Part shown: in pieces, positions 33,357 through 44,649 of the stretch
How the letters are laid out: each line of letters starts with the position of its first letter
Numbering within the stretch: the first letter of the stretch is position 1
Assembly (NCBI GenBank): GCA_023374045.1
Contig: CM041780.1
Coordinates: forward strand, 33,660,337-33,724,336
Direction: 5' to 3'
From: Limonium bicolor
Lineage: Eukaryota; Streptophyta; Magnoliopsida; Caryophyllales; Plumbaginaceae
Length of the DNA stretch: 64,000 bases
Translations under genes and position numbers: made by a program
Notes under the pieces: generated by a model
Seen by the model: the letters and a program-made list of their open reading frames with translations, nothing else
Database searches by the model: none
Told to the model about the DNA's origin: nothing

Positions 33357-34925
33357 GTACCCTGAACTCCATGAGACCGCTGGTGGAAGACTTTTGCTTA
33401 CTTTGTTATGTACTTACCTTGGATGTTAAACAGAGACATGTTATAAATATGTGGGAGTGTGTCATTGACCACTCGCCTTTTTGTGTACGACTTTTGAGAC
33501 TAGTTATGTGGACTCGATACGAGTAACCTTGAAGCCTTGACGGAATATATATATGAACAGGATGTTAATGCTTACATTATCATGTAGCCCATACCCGATG
33601 ACGCAGAGTCAATGAGACCGGTAATTACTGAACCGAAATTTCCACCTGCATGGCGCACTTGCTATTGCAAGCACTATGACAAGTAAACCACTGAAATTTC
33701 CATCTGCCTTGCGCACTTGACAGAGCAAGTGCTGCAACTGCAACTACAACTGCAACTACTACTAATTTTTTTAATCTCTTATTTTATACCAAAATTTTCA
33801 TACTTTTCATACAAACCTTAAGATTAGAAATCTATGCAACCTCGGGAAGACCGTTAGTCCAACCACTGCAACTGAAGAAATTATACAACCACTGTGATTG
33901 TAAACCATACAAGTTTAATTGTTCGAGAATTGTCAGACAGGGCTTATTAGCCAAATACCATCAGAGTATACCCGCATTTAATGCTAATCACTACTAGTGA
34001 TGAATGTTTAGTCCTTATGGACAAGCATACCTTTGTAGATGCACCACCGTCAGTGAGGATGGTTGGGAAGTGAAGAGCCAAGTTGCTCAAGCTATTATGC
34101 AATCTGCAATACATCCAATTAAACGGATGAGGGATCGAATGTGAACTATGGATGAGATGTGATCATGATAAACAGGGAGAATAGGAACATGTGTTGTACT
34201 CAATGAGATCGAATAGGAGAACCAAGTTTGCCAAATATAGCATGAATTTTACTTACACCGAGCTGAATAACGCCGGCTTATGGCACGAATTACCACTGAT
34301 GCCACTAAGGCAATAGCACTTACAACAAGATAACCAATAACATGAACTAATAAACAAAAAAAAGAGGATATCCATCAAAGGGAGATTGACAACAGAATAC
34401 TTCACAATACCCGTGTGACAGACATTACCAGTTTACTAAACGAGACATGGGACGACCGCACTCCGAAAGGAGCATGTGGGCCTGACAGACATATTTATGG
34501 GTTAGTCGGGTGAGTAGTAATGTATCAAGAACTACAACAGTGTGTTACTCTAGAACAAAACCACCAGGAGACACGGATGACAAGCTTTATCTCCGTGGAC
34601 ATGCAGGCTGGTACGTCTTAGTATTACTAAGACAAGTGCAAAGAGCACTAAATACTAACAATAGCCAATCTCATATTACACCTCAAGCTGAATATCAGTG
34701 AGAGAAGACACACGCATGTACGCTAGCGATCCAAATGAGAGGATACGCAGCAATGAAAAGAGGCAAACTGAGCCTATGTTCATGGGTCTGCACCTCATAC
34801 GGAGCGAGTGGGCCCATTAGAACGAACTTGGGAGAGAGCACAAATAGATCAGTGCCTCACCCTCTATGCACTGTGGAGCCTAGAAGGGCTAGAGTCATAC
34901 CCGTCTCTCTGATAGGAGGATAATC
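33357..34925 (+). pseudogene. Tek-A decayed pol-like region
   Basis: Occupies the place of pol but has stops in all frames. I cannot find the protease DTGA/DSGA or reverse transcriptase YVDD motifs. A weak trace is SHITPQAEYQ near 34690, which recalls the STAYHPQTDGQ segment of integrases. The tract is too short (about 1.6 kb) for a full pol, so most of it is deleted or was never present. Confidence 0.4.
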
Positions 34926-34973
34926 CACGAGTTGGAGAACTCTATGAGAGCCAAGTATCCAGCGCTCCTTGTT
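34926..34973 (+). pseudogene. remnant of the chromovirus pol C-terminus
   Basis: Translates to HELENSMRAKYPALLV, matching the TWE-x-E-x2-MR-x-KYP-x-L pattern at the C-terminus of chromovirus Pol. It is followed in frame by GVRGRNPF and a stop. Confidence 0.6.
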
Positions 34974-34994
34974 GAGCGGCTGTTGTATACTTGT

Positions 34995-35032
34995 GGGGTA
35001 CGGGGGCGTAACCCTTTTTAAGGGGGGTAGAG
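34995..35032 (+). other. hairpin plus polypurine block, upstream copy (Tek-A)
   Basis: GGGGTACG, loop GGGG, CGTAACCC (one mismatch), then CTTTTTAAGGGGGGTAGAG. It has the same design as 9604-9640 and is not followed by an LTR. Confidence 0.75.
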
Positions 35033-35074
35033 CCTCTTGGCTATGCACGTGTGTGCACTAAGTTTTGTTGTTTC

Positions 35075-35196
35075 GTATGCATGGCATACAGTGAAGGTTT
35101 GTTTATGTGTTTGTTTCGTATGCATGGCATACAGTGAATTGGTGGTATGCGGGGCATACGTGGTTTTGTTGGTTATGTTTGGTATGCGGGGCGTAC
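35075..35196. repeat. four GTATGC-N3-GCATAC hairpins
   Basis: Copies at 35075-35089, 35118-35132, 35145-35159 and 35182-35196. Loops are ATG, ATG, GGG and GGG. The last has GCGTAC, which keeps a G-U pair. The rest of 35033-35624 is AT-rich, non-coding spacer. Confidence 0.85.
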
Positions 35197-35624
35197 GTCG
35201 TTGGTTTGTTTGTGTGTGATGTGCACTTGTATGTATGTATCTTATGAGATACTGTTTGGATGATGTATATACACCCATGTGTGTAGTACTTTTCTTATGC
35301 TACTTGTGATATATATATTTATATTGCTTTGTAGAATGATTACATATGGTATCGCCTAGATACGAAATGAATCATTAGTTATGGAATGTGGAACAATGGT
35401 ATGTTATGGACACCTCGGGGAGGTTGTCAGGGTTTGTAGAATTGATAGGAAATAATGGTGCTGATGGATCACCTATATCCATATATGATTAAACTAACGC
35501 CACAAAGTGAGGGCTATGTGCTGTATAAGCGCAATACAATATGTGTAAATGATATATCACATAGATATACATTATGGGAATCATGGGTAGTTATATATTT
35601 ATATACATACCTATTTGATGAAGC

Positions 35625-35659
35625 GACTTCGGGACGAAGTCTTTTTAAGGGGGGTAGAT
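35625..35659 (+). other. polypurine tract with upstream hairpin (Tek-A)
   Basis: GACTTCG, loop GGA, CGAAGTC (perfect 7-bp stem), then TTTTTAAGGGGGGTAGAT abutting the LTR start at 35660. GGGGTA (35651-35656) pairs with TACCCC (35665-35670) across the boundary. Confidence 0.85.
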
Positions 35660-38600
35660 TGAAATACCCCAAACTAATTAAAAATGGATTAAACATCAAA
35701 TCACATTAATTAAGGCTTAAACATGCCTTAAAAGTCAATTGAGAACAACAGTGGTCAACATAAAGCCATATATTGCACCCTTTGACTGTTTAGGGTAAAT
35801 AAATACCCAAATGAACTTCTTAGGACCTAAAACTTTGTACTAAGCATATTAATACATTAAGGACACACCACAATCATTGGAAAACACTCCAACACATAGA
35901 ACAACCATTTACATGCTTCAAGGTCAAGTAGGGAAAAAATGTGCTCTAAGAAAACCTTAAAGGTCTTATGACCTCTATTTGATATAAGATTTGATTCCTA
36001 AGATCAAATATCATGTAAGGAACACAACAAAACTGTTCTCAAAGAAAACTGAGCTCAGAAACACCTTGCGACACAAAATGTGCACTAAAATACCTTAAAA
36101 CACGTTTTTGTGTATGAGCTCTATGATAATGACTTTTTGTCACTTTAAAGACTAGAGTACATTCCTTATAACATTAATGTGACATCATAGACTATATTAT
36201 AAAGTCTAAATCAAAGTTTAAAAATAAAATCAAAATGGGTAATTTGGGATGAATAGTACCCAAAAATAACATTTAATTACTAAGTCTTAACCATGGTCAA
36301 ATGTCATCCATTGACCAAACCCAGAATTGCCGCCCCATATTAGCTGTAATACCCATCCATTAAGCAACCTCTAAACAAATATCTAGCCAATCTAATGAGT
36401 CACCAATTACTATTACATAAAGTAACATTAATTAACATAAAAGCAAAATTAGCTTACCTTTCTCATTTGCCTTGCTTCCCAGCCGACACCACACATCTTC
36501 ATCCTCTCTTTTGCTCCTTTTTGACGGTAAGAAAATGCCAAGTTCAGAAGAGAACACCAATTGACATAGGTAAGCTTATTAAGCCATTTTATGTTCATTC
36601 TCTTCACATTTCTTTCCACTTTTCATGGAGCTAAGCAACAACCATTTCCATCCATGGTTCTAGGTTGTTTTGGAGGTTAAAATAAGGGTGAATCTCGGCT
36701 GTAACAAGGGAAGGAGGTGGAGAAATCTAATCTTGTTCTTAAGGTATAAAAATGTGCTTCAAGCACTTATCTTTTGATTCCCTTCAATTCTGGTAGTGAA
36801 ACTTTGTTTCCTAGGCTTATAATCTTCTTCTTAACATACTTATTCAGTTGGTATATCAAGAGCTACAAGGTATAGCCATATCCAAGCCAAAAACACCATT
36901 TTTGGCATTTTAATCAAGGTAAAAATTAGCCATCTTCTAATCTGAGTTAAACTAGTTTTAAAGCTTAGTTTAGTAGCTCTTTTGATGCTATTTACCTTCT
37001 GTATAAATAGGCCGAAGATCATCCATACTTGCCTTGTTATTCTAAGGTAAATTTTACCTTGAAAATTTACAATATACACTTATTATGGTTAGCTCTTGCT
37101 TGGAGACTAATCATGCCTTAATTGATGTTTGAAAACATGTAAATAATGCTGTGGAAAATTTATCTCCAAACAGCCGTGGCCAAACAAGGCCTAAACTTGG
37201 CAAAAATAAGGTATAAATCACTTAAAACTACACTTGGTATATTAATTTGTGTTTTTACATATGTGTATATATATGCCGTGAGTGAATGAGCTTATTAAGG
37301 TCTTATTTTGACCTTAGGTGATTAAGGAATGGTTTAGTAAATTTTATAACTAATTAATTAACATAATTATCAAATTTAAGACATTATGTGGAAAATTGGT
37401 AAATATGGAAAAGATGGTGGTAAGGCTGAGAGTTTAAAGCATTTTTAGGCATTTATGTTTAATTCATTTTATAAGCTAATGTTTGTAATAAGGCCATGTA
37501 CTTTAGGCCATTTTATTTATGTATTTATAAGGTTTTAATTAAGTTTAGGTGATATATAAGTATTACCGCATATTATAAGGGTCTAAACCATAATTAAATT
37601 AAATTTGGGGGCTATATATAAATAAAGCCGAAAATTGGAGGTTTAAAGGAGTTTAAATAAAAATTATAAGATTTTATAAAGTTTTGGGGTTAAATGGTAA
37701 TTTCTAGAAAATATGGGTATAAAACCGTATTATATGGAGATTAATGGTCAAGGCAATATTAAGGTGGTCAACCTTGACCATATGGTAGGTTTTGACCAAA
37801 TTAGATAAGTTAAATAACTTATTTAAGGTTTTATAATAAGATAAGTATTTAATTGTAACAATTTTATAACATATGTGGTAAATATGTTATTACCGAAAAT
37901 AAAGGGTGTAAAATGGCATTATAAACACCCATGGGCTATTAGGAATTTTTAGGAATTTATTTGGTTGATTTTGGAATTAAAATAAACTATATATGTATAA
38001 TATATAGTTATTATGTCATTATGACACTTTGGAATAAAAGATGTGGAGGATTAGCAAATACCGAAAGTATATGGTTAGCAAGGGTAAATATAACCCTTTG
38101 GTGAAATTTGGTGATTTTTAGAATTATATAAGAGTATTTAATAAGGTATGTGTATAATATATAGTTTTAATGATATTATAAAACTATATGTTATAAATTG
38201 GGCCAAATAGCAATTATAGAAACTTGGTGGGTTAGAAAAATAATATAGAACAGATTATGGGTCTGTTCGCAATTTAAAATAACATATAACCATAGGTTAT
38301 GTTTATATTAAGGTATAAAATGTTATATTATATGATATATATAACAGGGTATAAATTATGGGGTGATTTTGTAAATAAAGGGAACTATGGAATATGGAAA
38401 AAATAAGGTATAAATGTATATGCCTATGCGGCAATATAATATAGTTTTGTATAAAAACTATAGGTTATAAATTAAAGGAAATAAAAATATCATATTATAT
38501 GATATTAGTTTATGGTATAACATTACATAATGTTACGTGGTGAAAATGAAATTAAAATAAAGATAAGGGTTGTACCGATTTATTAAGGTTAGAAATATGA

Positions 38601-40165
38601 ATTTTAGACTATGGTTTACAATGTTATAAATGTTATAACAATTATATGGTTTAGATGGAATTAAAACAAGTAAGGATATTCTCATTAAATAATGTGACAA
38701 ACTATAAATAAATAAGATTTATAAACTAAGGTATTTATTGATTAAACCTTAGGAGTTGTAATTATACAACATAGAATGTTACATAATATTAGGATAATAA
38801 TCTTAATATAAGTTGTATAATATAATACAACTAATGGGAATAATCATCTAATTTAACATGATAAAATGTAACATATAATATAAGAGTTTTATAACTCATG
38901 GAACTTACCTATATGGTAAATAAATACATATGCGAGAATAATGTATATAAGGATGGATATATATTATGGTTGGAAACCATATAATATAATGGTGGTGGTT
39001 ATTACAAAAAATAGTTACAAGCTATAAGTTATGAGTTTTGGAATGCAAATATAATTTGCTAAGATAATGAATTATATAATACAATGTATTATAATGGATG
39101 GTGGGAAAAATAATACAATATAATAAGTCATGCGTGCATACATGCTACTATAGGTTATATAGCTAAATTTAATGGTGGATAAGATTAAAGAAATATAATG
39201 AATTAAACTTAACAGTCGAAATATTTTGACATACGAGTTTTAGTAACAAAGCCGACCGGTTTAGATAAACCCGTAACAAATAACTGTAGAAATCCGGGGA
39301 TGAACTGTCAGGGTTACTTGTTATTCGGAAATACTGGATGTAGTTAGTCATGGAGACTGACTTATAGTTTTATTACCGTTTAGATCATACTTCAGACGAA
39401 GGCGCTTGACGAGCTAGTGGTCTACACTGGGCATCCTTGGTCTAAGGTGTACGGTATGTAAAGGGGTTTGATCTGAGTTGTCCTAAGGAATTCCTTGGGC
39501 TTGGATTTGGTTGATATCAGTTGTGTGTTAAGTGTTTTGGATACGTGTATGTGATTATGTGTGTTACTGCATTAATTATTTATGCACGAGCGTCCCACGG
39601 GACTAACACTACGTCGACTATAGATCGGCTTATATAAACATACATATACGTTATCGTGATGACAAGACGGTTACTTGATATAATACTATTAGTATTAATA
39701 TTAAGTATATGTTAACCTAAGTAAAACACTTAGGAATGAGTCACGACATTGTCGGTCTCTAGAGCATGGATCTCGAACATGAATATAACCTAGATTACTT
39801 CTAGGTATGCGTGAGACCCATTGGGCAGCTAATTAATAATTATATTCTCCATAAGACTAAGAGCATATCTTAAACATTATGAGAGAGATGGTGTGAGTTG
39901 AGGTGAGGAATCCAGTGTAGTTTACGAACTACCTGGTTGCGCATTTGTGATCACTGAGGGGTTCCCGATCGGGTTCCGCTCCAGGTTTATACCCAACGAG
40001 CCCTATTTGGAACGTGGGTCAGGTGGCTACGACCTTTATATGGACGCCTTACGAGGTAAAAGTGAATAGTCAGGGGCCTCCGGACCTCTGGCAAAATGAG
40101 CACCTTTGTGTGTACGGGAGGACTACTGTCCATGGTGAGATTATCGGGTTGTCTTGACATGACGC
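35660..40165 (+). mobile_element. Tek-A 3' LTR, interrupted by Ogr-2
   Basis: Begins TGAAATACCCC. Its last 835 bp here (39331-40165) match the 5' LTR at 15593-16430. The target duplication of Ogr-2 is GACGC (40161-40165); the remainder would be beyond the right edge. Positions 36450-37080 hold a leader-like, AGGTAA-rich stretch; 37100-39240 is strongly AT-rich and non-coding. Confidence 0.87.
37002..37009 (+). promoter_or_regulatory. possible TATA box in the Tek-A LTR
   Basis: TATAAATA in CTGTATAAATAGGCCG. This is the best TATA match in the LTR, but no equivalent was identified in Tek-B. Confidence 0.35.
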
Positions 40166-42201
40166 TGTTATACCCAAAATTTCAACCCCCCCCGGAGTAG
40201 TCTCTAAGGCATACATGTTACAAAGGGCAAAAGGGGTCAAAAAGCACCAAGGCGGGATTGTCCAAGGACATTATCGGGATTTTCTATTTTTATATGACTT
40301 GTTCATTATCTCCAAACACTTCCAAATATCATAGTCATTATGAAAGGCATTTCATGATTCTCTGATAATATTTATTCTGGAAATTTAGCTTTTAATTCAT
40401 ATTATAAGCTAATTTCTTTAATTAACACATGAAATAACCTCAAAATAGAAATAATAAATGGTTTCCAAAATTAAAATAAAATTGTCACATGGTTAGCATG
40501 ACTACATACAGTCGTAAACCTGAAATTATTTTATTTGGAACCTTAGCCCAAAATTTAAAAGAGAAATTCAATCATTTTTGCAATTTTCTCTCTCCTATGG
40601 AAAATACCGAAATTAAAACAAAACGTCATGAAATTTTAACACAGGATAGAGGATGTTTATTAGAGACTAATGCCGTTGGAATTTCGTTATTTCGACTTTC
40701 CAATAATAAGTTATGAATTATTAGATTCCAGATTGCAAGATTTTTATCTAATCGGTTATTTATCAAAACAACCCGATTCCAACTCTCAAAATTCTTAAAA
40801 ATCATCCTTTATCTTCAGTTAAAATTTCATAATTTATCTCAGCCTGAAACATATTTTACAAAATCAGATTCCCTTAGAGCACAAAATCAGCGTTTTAGAT
40901 AAAGATCTTGCTCTATCAATTTGACCATGCTCTTTCTATAAAAGGACCCCCCAAAAACGAACTAGGGCAGAATAGATCATCCCCAAAGTCAGAGAACTCA
41001 GCCGTCAACCTACTTCCAACGTTTTCGCAACCCCTAGCCTTGAAACTATACCGAAATCATCCCGAAATCACCAAAAAACACATTCCTTCTTCTCCCATTG
41101 AGATTCCTAGCACCAAAACACAAAAAATACAGAAGAAAACCGTGGTTAACAATACAAGGAAGAAGGAGCCAGAAGCTTGGGTCAAAGTCGAACCGGATTG
41201 GCCATCAATGAAGCTCTCGAAGATTCCCGACGTGAAGGAACAATCAAATCCCGAAGTCAAAACAGGTTGGAATTTGACTTCCTTAACTCCTCTGATCAGA
41301 ATACACTTATGTGTGAAATTTCTAATCGAATTGACTTTTTATTGCTTATGAATTAAGGTTTATTTGCGTTTCTGTTTACTAACTTGTTTAATAAGTTTCG
41401 TCCTTAATTCTTAGTCAAATTGAAAACTTTTGATCACTAACATGTTTATAATCTTTCAGGCTACCTACCCATAAATTTTGAGCCAAAAACACCGCCGGGA
41501 ACAGCCTCAACGCCGTCGTCCGAGGGCGGTCCGCACCCACGGACGCTATGTCCGGGGTCCCAGACGCTCTGTCCGAAAGCCGGACGCCGCCGAACGGTGG
41601 CGGGATATTTTTATTTTCAAAAGTTAGGGTTTTATAAAACATGTCCAGGCCCACGGACGTCCTGTCCGTGGCCCCGGACTTTTCAAAATCTCATTTTTGT
41701 TTAAATTTGACTTTTCTGTGTAATTAGGTTAACTAGGGTCCGTGGGTTCGGACATTAGGTCCGTAGCCGCGGACGGAAACAAAATTTGACTTAATTCTGC
41801 CTCCGAAACCCTAGTTTAGGTTGTTTTAATTTCCACATTTATTTTCTGTCAAAAAACGTTAAAAAATAAAAAAACAGAAGCGCGCACCTAGGTTAAAAAC
41901 AACTTTGTAGAAAGCCGTAAATAAACCAAGTAGAGGAAAAACGACCTAGGAAGGGTAATGAAAGTAATTTGAACCCTAATTAAGTCGAATATCAAGCCCC
42001 GAACCCGAACTCTCCTTTCCTAATTTGATCTAGGTTAAAATTAGGTGGCGACTCATAATAGGTTCCAGTGAGCTAGCTTAGGTTTCAATAATTTTGTTAT
42101 ATGACATAGTTATTAATCTTAGGTTATAAGTGGACCTAAAACCGGTTAGATCCCAATCAGCTTTAATCAACATAGGATAGGGTTTAAAATCGAGGCTCAC
42201 G
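40166..42201 (+). mobile_element. Ogr-2 5' LTR
   Basis: 2036 bp, starts TGTTATACCCAAAATTT and ends GAGGCTCACG, where the last A is mutated to G. The distal half (about 41410-42201) is an inverted close relative of the Ogr-1 LTR. The 147-codon frame at 40908-41351 spans the TATA box and is not treated as a gene. Confidence 0.88.
40936..40943 (+). promoter_or_regulatory. TATA box, Ogr-2 5' LTR
   Basis: CTATAAAA in CTTTCTATAAAAGGACCCCC. A start near 40970 is expected. Confidence 0.6.
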
Positions 42202-42204
42202 GAC

Positions 42205-42222
42205 TGGCGACTCTGCTGGGGA
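42205..42222 (+). other. Ogr-2 primer-binding site
   Basis: TGGCGACTCTGCTGGGGA, three bases after the LTR. Confidence 0.9.
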
Positions 42223-43437
42223 TATAATTCTTAATATTAACTTGTTTAATTTTAAGAAAGAGGGCTTAACTCAAAAAATTTGTTTATTTAGGGCTTTATT
42301 ACTTTGTTTGTTTACTTTCGTGCGCACTTTAATTCTTGCACCTTTGCATCATATGATAGCGAGGGTCCGCACAAACCGGTTCTACCCCGGGACCCGTTTG
42401 ATGTTCCCCTGTTAGGGACTCACACCTTCTAGGTGATGTGAATAAGTGGGGGAAAAGAGGAGGATGTCGTCTAACCACATCCCCTTAATACCTGGGCTTT
42501 AGCCCCTAGCATTTTCCTGGCAGTATCCTTACCTAGCCCATTGTTTGGTCAGTCAAAGACCCGACCGTAGACGCACACCATCAGGTGATGTGAAAAAAGT
42601 GGGGAAGCCCAAAGAGAATAGCGTGCAAGCCCTATTCCTTTGTGGCGACCTGGGCCCATGCCCCAAGCACCTCTCCGGATCGATCCATACCCGGTTTGAC
42701 TTTAGCGTCTAGTGAGGACATGTTGAATTTTTGTGGGCCTTGTTTACTTGCATGATCGGCCCACTACCCAGCCTAGAAATTGATACGAACTTTTCCTACA
42801 TCAACTCTGCCCAACCCGATATCACGGCTTTATTGTTTGGGGCCCAAAGGCTTTGCTTGATTTGAATGTGTGAGTTATTTGTTCGGGCTTCAGCCCAAAA
42901 GTTTAGATTTAGGTGATTTCTCTTTTGGCCCAATTTGAATTATCCAATTAGTTCTAGGCCCATAAAAAAAGAAATTCACCTGAACTTGAAATTACTCACA
43001 AGTCCTGAAAATAAAACCTTCTTTGGCTTAGCAACCATCTTCTCAGGCCCAAATAAAGTTAGGCCCATTTGTGGTTTAGGGACCATTCCAGCCCATGTGC
43101 TTTACTTCAGGCCCAAACATATTCCGGCCCAAGGGCTCATTCTAGTCTAGGTATACTTTTTATCATGACCCTAACCCAAAACCCTAGATATAGGTGTCAC
43201 CTCTCAGGCCCAATCAAAGCCATCTGTTTAGATTTCAGTCAAAATTCCAGTTCATAGTCTGAAAGATACTTCAGCCCAAACACATCATTTTCTGGGTATC
43301 CTGGCTCACTTGCTTTCAGCCTAAGCCTGTTCTGATCTACCTTGTAAAGTTTCATTCTCACCTTAGTGTCTTTCAACCCACTTCCTCTTGTTAGCTAATA
43401 ATGGACTTCTTGGAAATAGGCAAACCCAAATCTAGAT
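42223..43437 (+). mobile_element. Ogr-2 leader, GGCCCA-rich
   Basis: A 1.2-kb untranslated leader between PBS and gag. From about 42640 to 43330 there are at least a dozen GGCCCA or AGCCCA words. No long frame. The reverse complement of 28150-29496 in Ogr-1 is its relative. Confidence 0.75.
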
Positions 43438-44649
43438 ATGGCAGAAGGAGGAAATCCGATCAACACGGATGCCCAGTTGGCCGCTGTGCAGCAAAGGTGC
43501 AAGGTCTTGGAGTCCATTGTCGAGGAATTGAGGAGTAAGGCTAATCTCCAGAAGAAAAATCAGCACACTTTGGAAAAGCTTGTGGACGAAAATCTTAACT
43601 GTAGTTACATCGAGATTGACTCCGTCATGGCCCAAGATCCTCAAACACGTGTGGGGAAGGATGTTCCTGACAACCAACTAGCTGCAGAGGTTAAAAGGGT
43701 TTTTAAAAGGATTGAGCGCATAGAGAAAGTCAACAAACCAGCTGGCTTCGATTATTTCTCCACGGCGTCATATCCCGAAGTTGATCTTCCCCCAAAGCTG
43801 AAGCTGCCCACACTCGCTTTGTACAAGGGTTCCTTGGATCCACAGATTTATTTGGCTATGTTCGACCGGGAAATGTCCATCTTGGGGCTCAATGACATGC
43901 AAAAAGCCAAAGTTTTCGCACGCTATCTAGACGAGACTCCTCAGCGTTGGTATCTCACTCAGAAGATGAATACCAAAACCTATGAGGTGGTTTGCGAGGC
44001 TTTCCTAAATCATTTCGAGTATGCTAAGAACCTCGAGGTCACCAGAATCGATCTGGCAGGAACTCGACAGAAAGACGGTGAGTCCATGTCTGACTTCATC
44101 AAGCGTTGGAGGAGAAAGGTTGTGGCCATGCCAACCAAAATGGACGAGCAAGAGCAAATCCGCATAATAATTGAGAACATGCGAAAACAACACAACCATG
44201 AGCTAAAATTTATGTACTTTCCGAGTTGGGACATGTTGATGGGACAAGTCGGTATTCTAGAGGAAAGGATTCATAAGGAAGGGTTGGAGCTCGAGTGCTC
44301 AAGAAACTCCGGCAGTGGCTCCAAATTATCTAAGCCAGGACCAGAAAAGGCTTATCTTCATCCAGTAGCTTGCGCTCAAAGCAGTTTCCCAGAAGTGAAT
44401 ATGGTTCAACGACCTAGAGCTCCGCATCAAAACTTTAGGACGGTACCCTTACCACGCAGAGACTCATCGCAAAGGGAATTCACCAACATTGGCCGAACAC
44501 CAAGTCAGGCGTTTGAAGAGCTTCAGAAGAGAAACTTGCTACAGCCCTTGGCCCCTCGGCCAGGAAACCACTCATTTGGGGAGCATCTTAATCAATTCTG
44601 CCACTACCATCAGTTCCTGGCCATTATGCTGACATTTGCCGAGCATTGA
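43438..44649 (+). CDS. gag: Tat/Ogre-type Gag (403 codons, truncated C-terminus)
   Basis: Forms the particle core of an Ogre-type element. Residues 14-50 look like a coiled coil (VLESIVEELRSKANLQKK). The gag core spans about residues 117-275, with LPPKLKLPTLALYKGSLDPQ, then ETPQRWY, then DGESMSDFIKRWRRKV. Length and motif order fit Tat-lineage Gag. The start ATG at 43438 is the first in the long frame and follows the leader. Near residue 391 a one-base loss after CATCAG shifts the frame, so the final 13 residues are spurious. In the next frame the knuckle-like GHYADICRALKHKIQDLLE continues until a TAA at about 44676. No pol sequence follows before Ogr-3 begins. Codons show no other damage. 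Confidence 0.88.
   Translation: MAEGGNPINTDAQLAAVQQRCKVLESIVEELRSKANLQKKNQHTLEKLVDENLNCSYIEIDSVMAQDPQTRVGKDVPDNQLAAEVKRVFKRIERIEKVNKPAGFDYFSTASYPEVDLPPKLKLPTLALYKGSLDPQIYLAMFDREMSILGLNDMQKAKVFARYLDETPQRWYLTQKMNTKTYEVVCEAFLNHFEYAKNLEVTRIDLAGTRQKDGESMSDFIKRWRRKVVAMPTKMDEQEQIRIIIENMRKQHNHELKFMYFPSWDMLMGQVGILEERIHKEGLELECSRNSGSGSKLSKPGPEKAYLHPVACAQSSFPEVNMVQRPRAPHQNFRTVPLPRRDSSQREFTNIGRTPSQAFEELQKRNLLQPLAPRPGNHSFGEHLNQFCHYHQFLAIMLTFAEH

Noticed and set aside
33342..33433. a fourth intron after gag exon 4 (GTAGATAGG...TTAAACAG)
   Set aside because: The downstream sequence shows no protease or other domain that would confirm the frame, so the acceptor cannot be tested here.
40908..41351. 147-codon plus-strand frame
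   Set aside because: Spans the TATA box of the Ogr-2 LTR and has no family resemblance.
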